The position numbers and the translations under genes are program-made. Below, one piece after another: positions 55,222 through 64,000 of a DNA stretch of 64,000 bases. The DNA is taken from assembly GCA_037179335.1 (NCBI GenBank), contig JAKZHN010000034.1, positions 310,001 to 374,000 on the forward strand. The letters run 5' to 3'. Source of the DNA: Cyclaneusma minus (Eukaryota; Ascomycota; Leotiomycetes; Marthamycetales; Marthamycetaceae). How positions within the stretch are numbered: the first letter of the stretch is position 1; every line of letters starts with the position of its first letter. The notes beneath the pieces are model-generated. The model worked only from the letters and a program-made list of their open reading frames with translations. It was not told where the DNA came from and searched no databases.

Positions 55222-57014
55222 ATGGCACCACCGCTAGCTCTTCTTGACCCCGACGGTCCAACCGGAAAACTATGCACGTGGATCGATTCACTCGCCCTCG
55301 ACGATGTCCCCGAAGAGCTCCTAACTCGAATCAAATACATCATGCTGGACGGCATTCTATGTGCCCTCGTCGGCCCCCATCTTCCCTGGTCTGAGAGAGC
55401 CGTCAAAGCAGTTCTCAGCATGGAAAGTGAAGGACCATGTACTATCATTGGCTGGAACAAAGTAAGTTGGATCACATGGGACATCACGTGTCAGCAGTTA
55501 TAACATCAGAAATCCACCCTTCTCAAACCCCTTTGATTTGCTTTCCCAACATTCCGGACAAGAGCTAACATTTCACTAGAAAGTCGGGCCACTACCCGCA
55601 GCATTGCTAAACAGCACATTCATCCAAGGCTTTGAAATGGACGACTATCACCGACTGGCTCCGTTGCATTCTAATTCTATTATTCTGCCAGCATTGTTTG
55701 CGGCGGCTGAGAGACAGGTGCATATGGGTGGAAAACCGGTCACGGGAAAGCAATTCATGCTAGCAGCGCTAGTGGGCTATGAAGTTGGACCACGAGTAGG
55801 AAATGCTCTCTACGGAGAGCACATGCTAACACGTGGCTGGTAAGTCTTCTCTCTCTCTGAGAGAGTCTCCTTTGGCTCGCATTCTATCCCATTCTTCCGT
55901 CCCCTCTTCCCCCGTATCTCCTCAAATCTCTCCCCTTACCCTTCAAATCACATGACATGTTCTCCCCCGAACGCGTCCCCCAATCAGGGGTTAGGGCCTC
56001 CTCTCCCTCTTTCCCACCAATCCCAGCTCCAATTACTTACACCCACACAGGCACAGCGGCACAATCTTCGGCCCCTCCGCCAGCGCAGCCTCCGTCTCCA
56101 AACTCCTCTCCTTCACCCCACCCCTCATCGAATCCGCGCTCGGCTCCGCCTGCACCCAAGCCTGCGGTCTCATGTCCGCGCAATTCGAATCCGACGTAAA
56201 GCGCATGCAATGCGGCTTCGCCTCGCGCACCGGTCTATTCTCCGCCATCTTGGCTTCACACAACTATTTAGGCATAAAAGCTGTGTACGAACGATCTTAT
56301 GGAGGATTTCTTTCATGTTTTGGAGGAGGGAGTGGTAAGGAGCCGGAATATAAGGAACTGGAATTGGTGGAGGGACTGGGGGAGAGATGGTTAATAGAGG
56401 ATTTGGTTGTGAAGCCGTATTGTTGTCAGGGGGGAACGCATGGTACTGTGGATTGCTGCGCCCTACTACAACAAAAATATCCGGAAACCTTCTCTCCCGA
56501 AAACTTGAAGATTGACGATATCGAGGCGATAACAATTGAGATGTCGGAAGTGGTTTTCAAACACAGCGGCTTTGAGGTTACGAGGCCGCTGACGAGCACG
56601 GGTGCGCAAATGAGCAATATGTATATTGCGGCTGTGCAGCTTTTGGATGGCGAGATAGCGCCGAAGGCTTTTGGGAATGGGCATTTGGATAGAGATGCAA
56701 TTTGGGAGCTGGTAAGGAAGATGAGGTGTGAAGTGGCACAGGAGGAGGGCTGGGGGGTGTGGAATCAGAGGGTTAGGGTGCAGATGAAAGGAGGGGAAAC
56801 AAAGGAGGCGTTCGTGGACACGCCGAGGGGGGTTAGGCCGGTGTTAAGCAATGAGGAGGTGTTGGGGAAGTGGAGGGGGATGGTGGGGGATGTGGTTGAT
56901 GACGGGGAGAGGATTCGTAGGATTGAGGAGATGGTGTTGGGGCTGGAGGGGTTGGATGATGTGGGGAAACTGGTGGAGCTGTTGGCGGGGGAGACTAGAA
57001 ATCCTATTGCGTAG
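55222..57014 (+). CDS. MmgE/PrpD-family protein (2-methylcitrate dehydratase-like)
   Basis: Three exons (55222-55461, 55580-55839, 56051-57014) join in phase to 487 residues, the normal family length. Signatures: 'YIMLDGILCALVG' near the N-terminus, 'QGFEMDDYHRLAPLHSNSII' (active-site region with D-D-Y-H and L-H-S), 'YEVGPRVG', 'HSGTIFGPSASAASVSKLL', and 'KPYCCQGGTHGTVDC' before the lid domain. The family includes 2-methylcitrate dehydratase (PrpD), cis-aconitate decarboxylase and fungal homologues of unknown substrate, and sequence alone does not choose among them. No mitochondrial or peroxisomal signal is obvious. It follows the lyase on the same strand, 1.6 kb downstream, and with the aconitase-family gene forms a probable pathway group. 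Confidence 0.85.
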
Positions 57015-57495
57015 GTTGTGAGTGGGGGAGGGATGGGTTTTGGGGCTGGATGGAGGTTACTAGAGGTCTGTCATATATTTTGGGTGTATATTGACATCGG
57101 TTAGGGATTTACGAAGTGTGCGCGCTTTTTGGGACACCAGATTGGATGGTGAGCATTGTCTGCGAGATTGGATCTTTGGAGTGGGCAGCATACATACCCA
57201 GCTACAGAGGATAGCTTTTTGAAATGACGAACTCAAGAGAATAGTATAAGCGAGATGGAGAAATTCAGACTCCAAGTTCCTGTTCCGTATTTATATTGAA
57301 TTAAATGAATGGATATTACTCGGATATGTTCAATGAAGACGTTGCTGCCTGATAGCGGAGGCTTCACTCGTCGAACGTCATTCTTGCAGGGACCGAAGCT
57401 CCACCATCGCCTGTCAACCGTCTTCCTTTTCCTCTGACCAAGCTCAAAGGCGGCTCCATCCTCAACCTCCAATTGCCCCTCACCGCGCCATCACC
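57015..57495. other. Intergenic between PrpD-family gene and mcr1
   Basis: No gene was recognised. The last ~80 bases before the ATG are C-rich leader. Confidence 0.4.
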
Positions 57496-58651
57496 ATGTT
57501 CGCCCGATCAACCTTTCGAGCGGCCCAGCCCCTCAAATCCGTGAGTTTTGCATACCCGTCGCTCCCGCCTTACCCAAACTTTCACTCCCATGGGAAAAGC
57601 GAGCTGACCACCCCACTAGCAATACCGACGCTATGCCACCGAATCCCCCAAGAGCGCCGGCGGCAGCAGTGGCATGCTCCTCGCCGGTCTCGCTGTCGCT
57701 GCCGTAGGAGGAGGATACTACTGGTTCAACCAGAATCCTGCGAGAGCGAAGAATGCTGTTCAAGATGTTGAAGGCAAGGCCAAAGACCTCGCTCCTCCCA
57801 AGGTCGCCTTCACCGGCGGCGACCAGGGATTCGTGTCACTGAAGCTGGAGAGCGTGGAGATCAAGAACCACAACACAAAGCTATTCCGCTTTGCTCTGCC
57901 CGAGCCTGACCAGGTCACCGGTCTGCCTGTTACTTCGGCTTTTATCACGAAGTACAAGGGTCCGGAGATGGAGAAGCCTGTTATTAGGCCTTATACGCCT
58001 GTTAGCGACGAAGGTGCGTTGTGTTACACGAGGAGATATCTTTGGAGTTTATGAGTACAGGCTGATGAATTTCAACAAACAGATGAGAAGGGCTACCTCG
58101 ACCTCCTCGTGAAGAAATACCCCAACGGCCCCATGTCCACACACCTCCACGACATGGAACCCGGCCAACGCCTCGACTTCAAGGGCCCCATCCCCAAATA
58201 CCCCTGGGCCCCTAACAAGCACAACCACGTCTGCCTGCTCGCCGGCGGCACCGGCATAACTCCCATGTACCAACTCGCGCGCAACATTTTCAAGAACAGC
58301 GATGACAAGACCAAAGTGACCTTAGTCTTCGGAAACGTCTCCGAAGAAGACATTCTGCTGAAGAAAGAATGGGAAGAGCTGGAGAACACATATCCGCAGC
58401 GCTTCAGAGCTTTCTATGTCTTGGATAAGCCGCCTAAGGGCTGGACCGGTGGAAAAGGATTTATCAACAAGGAGTTGCTGAAGGCTGTGTTGCCGGAGCC
58501 GAAGGAGGAGAATATTAAGATCTTTGTGTGTGGACCGCCGGGAATGTATAAGGCATTGAGTGGGCCGAAGGTGAGCCCGAAGGATCAGGGCGAGCTTTCT
58601 GGTATCTTGAAAGAACTCGGATACTCCAAGGACCAGGTGTACAAGTTTTAG
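57496..58651 (+). CDS. mcr1: NADH-cytochrome b5 reductase 2, mitochondrial
   Basis: Three exons (57496-57540, 57620-58013, 58083-58651) give 335 residues. The N-terminus is a mitochondrial presequence ('MFARSTFRAAQPLKS', 'RRYATES') followed by one TM helix ('MLLAGLAVAAVGGGYYWF'). The FAD domain has 'RPYTPVSDE' and 'KKYPNGPMSTHLHDMEPGQR'. The NADH domain has 'LLAGGTGITPMYQLARNI', 'LVFGNVSEEDILLKKE' and 'KIFVCGPPGMYKALSG'. Known role: passes electrons from NADH to cytochrome b5 at the outer membrane and in the intermembrane space, supporting ergosterol synthesis and ascorbyl radical reduction. The next gene is convergent, with about 535 bp between stops. Confidence 0.95.
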
Positions 58652-59186
58652 AGGGAGGGAACGAGGAGCAGAGGAGGAGTATGGGAGACTTGGGCACAGG
58701 GCTTGTATGATAATAGAGCCATGGTCTTTAGCAGCGCCGGGAATGCCAATAGACTAGACATTCCATCTTTCAACAAAGTGGTACGTTGCGCACGAAATGA
58801 AGACCGGTATATAATTCACTTTGGCAATCTGGAATGGTAACTCTGACCTAGTGGTTAGGGACAGTCCTTGCCTGGATTTCCACGAAGTAGTTGGTCACTG
58901 GGTCAGGCCGTGCACCGTATCCTCGACTTGTTTGGTAGGTAGTCACCTCCAGCGCGTACGCCCGGTAATTCGGATCCGAGTCTAAGGTAAGTGAGATTTT
59001 CTTTTTACGGTTGTTTAGCACTATATCAACGAAGTTTGTGCGCATGAAGTGATCAAGTGAAGACGCCAATATAACACCATTTTGACAAAAAACTTCATCC
59101 AAGCGACAGACTTCATCTTCCCACCAAATACTAACACTAACTCCAACTCCACGCAAGCAAAAACCCACACGCTTTATCAATACCGT
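58652..59186. other. Short convergent intergenic region
   Basis: 3' regions of mcr1 and mndB. A 110-codon minus frame (58848-59180) ends with protein-like text, but it lies directly downstream of the mndB stop and has no support as a gene. Confidence 0.4.
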
Positions 59187-61836
59187 CTAAACCATACCCA
59201 AATACCTCGTCGTAATCTCCGTAGTCCCCTTCTCCACGCCCTCCACCCCAATCCACACCGTTTCCCCGGGCACAACATCGACCAAATTATCCTCAAACCT
59301 CACCCCATCATCCTCACACTCCAACGCCACCCCCTTAACCGGCACCTCCGCACTAACCCCAACACTCTTCCCATCCTCACCCACCGTCACCTTCAGGTGT
59401 TTCGGTTTCTGCAAATGCACATACTTCAGGGGCTCTGGCCAGTTGACATATCTCGCGACTTGCTTCCCATCTTGGACCAAGTACGCTGCAACGACCACAG
59501 ATCCCTCTTCGCCCTTATTCTTCTCCTTGACCGGTACTTCGAAGGCCGCGATCTCCGTGCTGCGGTTTGAGGGGAGTGACAAGGACGTCTTGATGGTTTC
59601 AGAGTAAGTTTCCTCGCCCGTAACCACATTCCACGCCTTAACCACCACATCTACCTGCAAATCCTCCAACATCAAGTTCGAGCCCCACAACTCGATCTGA
59701 TGTTTCTTGTCGATATGCACGCGGGTATATCGATCTTTCGGTACCTCGCTCGTCTTCCGTGTAATGCCAACGCTCAGGGGCGCCATCTCGCGCTTGACGG
59801 TATAATATGCGTGTTTCGGACGGAGGTAATAATCAACGATCGACCAACTCGTAACCGGCCAACAGTCATTAATCTGCCACACCAACGCGCCCCCGCAATA
59901 CTCCCTCTGCGGTCCTTTCCATTCGCGTTTCCACAACCGATAAGCAGAGGCTAAGCATTCAGCTTGCATAAGTTGTGTACAATACACAAACTGCTCCATC
60001 GGATCTGGCGCATATCTGAAATTCTCTACCAAGTAAAGCGCAATGCGTCGTTCATGTCCATCTGCCTTGTTGTGAAAATCCACCGTACTCGACTGTGCAA
60101 ACCTGTCTTTGTCATTTTTCCCTTCCGGCAAGTAGGAATCGATAGTCTTCATAGACGGAAAAGCCTCCATGCCGAACTCGGACACAAATCGTCCAACCAG
60201 CTTGTCGAAGTTTTGGTATTTTTCCTGCGAGCCGTGCCACACGTTCCATTGATGGAGATCGCCCACCGTCGGATCCGTCGTGTGGCGTCCCTTACCCCAC
60301 GGACTGCCTGGGTGATAATAGGTTTCCGGAATTAGCTCTTCGCATACGTCTGGCAAGATCTTTTCGTAGATATACCGGGCTGGGAAATTTGTGTTGAGCC
60401 AGGACTCGGCGTCTTTGTTGTCGTAATCATAAGTCAAGTTCTCCTGTTCCTGATACTGATAATCCTCGTTATTTCCCGCCCAAATCACAATACTCGGATG
60501 ATGTCGAAGTCGTTTCACATTCTCAATAGCTTCTGTCTTGATTGAGGCGAGGATCGAAGGGAAGGCTGGGTAGTTGCCGCACCCGAACATGAAATCTTGC
60601 CAGACGAGAATGCCAAGCTCGTCGCAGGCTTCGTAGAATGCGGATTCTTCGTAGATACCGCCGCCCCAGACGCGGATCATGAATTGGTTGCCGGATGCGA
60701 CTAGTTTGACCCAGTCGTAATAGCGTTGGGGAGAAATGCGAGGTATGAAGTTGTCGGCGGGGATCCAGTCGCTGCCGCCGCAGAAGAGGGGGATGTGGTT
60801 GATGGAGAAGAAAAAGGAGCTACCGGGTTGGTCGAGCAGGGAGTGCTGGACGAGGCGGGCAAGGCGTAGGCCAAACTTCTTAGTGGAACTGTGATTGCTG
60901 GAGGAGGAGTGGAGGAGTGTGGCTGTGATTTCATAGAGGGGTTGAGCGCCGTAGCGGATAGGGTACCAGAGGGCTGGCTTGGAGATTGAGAAGGTGGTTG
61001 TCGCATGGCCATTTTCGACCTCGGCTGTCTCGGAAGCAACTTCTCTGCCATCCAGAGATATCAAGAACTTGACTTCTTTGGCATCGCCTTCGACATCTGC
61101 TTTTGCTACAACCTTGGCTGACTTCAAGTCCTCGGCTACGGTATTGTTGAAGTACAGATCTGCGATCCGAGACTCGAAGATCTCAAGCGTGATCGGCCTC
61201 CATGGTCCGCAAGTCATCAGCGTGGGTCCCCAATCCCATCCCTGAACATCAAGATCAGTTAGTCAATCAATCAAGTTTGATACCGTTAGGTTTGAGATTT
61301 GAGAGATTTCTTACCCAATGATACTGCGCCTTCCGCACCGCGAGTCTCGAATTATCTCCATTCCAGCACCCCCACATATGATCCGGATAGTCCTCAATCG
61401 TCTTCCAGCCCCTCAAATACGCACTCTCAAACGTAATGCTCAACTCATTCTCTCCCTCTTCTTTCAACACATCCCCAACCTCCACGCGATACGGCGTAAA
61501 CATATTATCCGACTTCAGGATCTCTTTTCCATTGAGCAACACAGTCGCAAAGGTATCCAGGCCTTGGAAATCCAACACAGCTTTCGCACCACTCTTCCCC
61601 TCAGCGAAAGCATCTGGGGAAGAGAAGGTAGTCTTGTAGATCCAGGCAACTTCGCCAATCCATTGCACCTCAAGTTCGTTCTTTCCAATGTTCGGATCGG
61701 GAATGAGTTTATGGTGGAGGAGGTCTAGATGCACATTGGTAGGCCACTGCGCCACAGGGCGGAATTCAGCATCATCTTTGTCTGCTTGCTTGAAAGTCCA
61801 GTTGGTATCGATGGGGGTGGTCGTGTGCTTCGACAT
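59187..61836 (-). CDS. mndB: Beta-mannosidase B, glycoside hydrolase family 2
   Basis: Two exons (61836-61315 and 61241-59187) give 858 residues. It hydrolyses terminal beta-1,4-mannose from manno-oligosaccharides. GH2 order: an N-terminal jelly-roll ('NVHLDLLHHKLIPDPNIGKN', 'VAWIYKTTF'), 'KAQYHWGWDWGPTLMTCGPW' across the intron, an immunoglobulin-like domain, then the TIM barrel with the acid/base in 'IVIWAGNNEDYQ' and the nucleophile Glu in 'FVSEFGMEAFPS'. No signal peptide is seen from the chosen ATG, which fits the intracellular B type of Aspergillus rather than secreted MndA; an upstream in-frame ATG (61890) adds 18 residues and no signal. Only one intron of 73 nt. Confidence 0.92.
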
Positions 61837-63658
61837 CTCGGAGTCTGATAGGTGGTACGGATTGGAGGAGAGACTGTGGACCGTTCTCATGACGTTGTCG
61901 GGGATGCTGAAGTATATGTTGTTTTTATCAGTACGCTTGACCGGGGTTTAGAGGGCCGGGGACTCGTAGTGCAAAGCCAATCAAAGATGCGATATATGGC
62001 TTCGCAGCTAGCAGACTCCGGCTTGGCAGGACGATGGACAGCACAGTCAGATGGGATTTGCGGATTGGTGGGCTCCTTGAGCATGGGCTAAGTGATGGAC
62101 CAATGGAAGTGTTTCAGCACTTTGTGCGCAAGATCTAATTATGTGCTGGCAGATGATTTGACTAGGAATGGAAGGTATAGGACATAGGGTAAAAGGCAGG
62201 AAGGAGAACGGGGTATCTTGTCCCGGGCTTGGGATATGTCGGTTGCAGACGGAGAAAGAGTAACGGATCGGCAGCAAAGAACGGAGAAAGGTGGTATTGG
62301 ATAGAGCGTGGAAGCTTGAAAGTGTAGAATGAAGCGATAGGGTGAAGCGGAAGGACGTAACAGGCAGCTCCGCTTCGTATGTGGATCCAGAACATCGATG
62401 TTCAGAAAGAAAGGAGAGGAGTTCAGGCAGTGACGCACAACGAAAGTCTGAAATCACCCCGGTTCCCAGTCAACAACGTGGAAAGAACGTGCAACAGCGC
62501 ATCAAAGTGAAAGATCCAAAGCTTGAAAAATGGTCCTCGTGAAGCTTTGGAATCGATGCATGTGAGAATTCTATCACGAAGTGTGTTGACGATGGAAGGT
62601 CCAGTCGAGTGTGGGGGAGACGGAACTCAGATGGAGCGATCGGCGGTGTAACTCGACTGGAGCTTCCTCCCCGCAAAATGCCCCGCGGCGGGCGCTACCC
62701 CACATACCGCAGCGGAATTGAAACCCAGTGCCAACCCCAACCGTCAAGACGGCTCTGGAGCGCCCTCAAACCGCATCTATTCAGCCATTCGGATCTCCAC
62801 AAGCTTTCCTCAAAGCTTCCCAGTTCCCGTGCTACAAGTAAATCCGTAATCCGTACCCTTATGCACGTAATACATTGGAACGGTCCGGCCGGTAGGTGCA
62901 TGTATCACCACACGGGCGGAAGCAAAGCCGACCATCCCCTCGATAAAGCCTTTGTGGATTCCGTTACCGGGATTTCGTGCATGTCGCATAGGCTTTTTCC
63001 ACCAACTCGGAATGTAGGGGTCCACCGTCGAAAAGGGGTCGTGCGGAGGGAGAGCTTCCGGATGGCTCGATTAGGGAAACCGTGGGGCGGACGGGGATCG
63101 TGCCTTTACAAATTGTGAGGTACTTTGGAGGACTCGTCCCAGTTTGTGAGCCGTGTTCTGGATCCTGTCCGGCTGTCATCGGCTATAAGCTTTGGAGATC
63201 AGCGTACGACAAGATTTCCAGAAAGCTAGGCCGAGAAGAAGAATGATAGGGGTGGGTCACATGTTCTGAAAGTATGCTGAAACATAGAAGCCTTTGCTCA
63301 CTCATGCTTCCTGGGCGACGATGCGAGCCGCGTATACACAGAGTTCGATACACTTGCCATATTTCCGGAAAACCTTGTCTCGTATTTGCGGCACTTGACT
63401 GTGCGGAATTAGTGGCGATGACCGTGCTGACCGAAGTCAGAAGATGTGAAACACGTCAAGGCACGACAGCAAGCGGTCTGTATCAACTTCGTGCAGTGAG
63501 AATTAGCTTGATTTTTTCCAGTAAACTAGCGACTCGTCAACATATGTTCGAACAGGTCAGACGTATACCCTATAACCGTCAAACACGCAAACAAACGCTC
63601 AAATGGTATCTTGCAACTCATCCATAACCAATTCCCCAACCCCTTGGATCAGGGGCAG
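61837..63658. other. Intergenic, promoter side of mndB
   Basis: About 1.8 kb without a recognised gene. Frames are under 170 codons and lack coding character. Confidence 0.4.
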
Positions 63659-64000
63659 TCAATCTTCTTCAATGCCCTCCCACTCATCATCATCTCGGCC
63701 ATTACCCTCCACCAACTTCCAATTCGCATTCTCGTCATCATCCTTGGCCGTGCCCTTCCGTCTCTTGCTCGCCTCAATAGCTCCCTTCCTCTTATTCTCC
63801 ACCTTCCGCTCGTATCCACTGACAGTGCTAATCTTAGCCTTACCCTCGCTCTTTGCGCCGCCCTTCACGGCGTTCGCACGTCTGCTCTCCACACCCTTCA
63901 TCTTCACTTCTTTCTTCTCCCGCTTCCCCACTTTCGGCAGCATATCCAGGAGCCACTTCTGCACACCCCCTTCATGCTCCTTGCCCTCCGCTTTCTGACC
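63659..64000 (-). CDS. C-terminal end of a gene that enters from the right
   Basis: The frame is open to the window edge and ends at a stop at 63659; about 113 residues are visible. They are strongly basic then acidic: 'GGVQKWLLDMLPKVGKREKK', 'GYERKVENKRKGAIEASKRR', then an acidic end 'DDDEWEGIEED'. A basic bipartite-like stretch suggests a nuclear protein (inference). No family was recognised from this tail; a nuclease or helicase C-terminus is possible. Confidence 0.6.
   Translation of the reverse strand, partial: GQKAEGKEHEGGVQKWLLDMLPKVGKREKKEVKMKGVESRRANAVKGGAKSEGKAKISTVSGYERKVENKRKGAIEASKRRKGTAKDDDENANWKLVEGNGRDDDEWEGIEED

Overview
The window is nuclear DNA from a filamentous ascomycete (Pezizomycotina). 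The genes have short GT-AG introns of about 50-70 nt, a Pth11-type rhodopsin-domain fragment is present, and the conserved genes are fungal forms of Sfr1, a Kin4-type kinase, a vacuolar Ca2+/H+ exchanger, a cytosolic beta-mannosidase B and Mcr1. I cannot fix the class. Exon boundaries were placed by hand from splice signals and reading-frame consistency; nothing was searched against a database.

Layout. 0-8 kb: a broken 7TM fragment, one doubtful ORF, and a gene-poor stretch with a decayed ~200 bp repeat family and an inverted-repeat element. 8-12.5 kb: sfr1 (-), a WDR89-like WD40 gene (+) and a small secreted protein gene (+). 13-21 kb: a transposon-rich segment with a 1.02 kb TA-flanked element, a 107 bp relative inside an intron, and a 359 bp element with an 8 bp target duplication. 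It surrounds two minus-strand genes that share an N-terminal WW-like domain; one of them also has a CCCH finger and two SH3 domains. 22.5-32.3 kb: two large conserved minus-strand genes, a Ca2+/H+ exchanger and a Kin4-like kinase. 32.3-41.3 kb: gene-poor DNA with a ~400 bp tandem array, a 'TCGACTCCA' minisatellite, an AATATTCC block and a possible solo LTR. 41.3-46.3 kb: a large disordered Ser/Ala/Pro-rich protein and a PSG1-like membrane protein. 47-48 kb: an array of a 28 bp motif. 48-57 kb: three carbon-acid genes. 57.5-64 kb: mcr1, mndB and the 3' end of a gene leaving the window.

The most coherent functional unit is at 48.1-57.0 kb: a fused LeuCD-like aconitase-family enzyme, a compact PrpB/ICL-superfamily lyase with the KRCGH catalytic motif, and a MmgE/PrpD-family protein. 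These match three of the four steps of a 2-methylcitrate-type cycle (dehydratase, hydratase, lyase) in forms closer to the bacterial ones than to the usual fungal ones, without a citrate synthase. The second theme is repeats: the same ~20 bp AATATTCC-type minisatellite sits inside two transposon classes and also stands alone at other places, and a SINE-like pol III unit lies inside an aconitase-gene intron.
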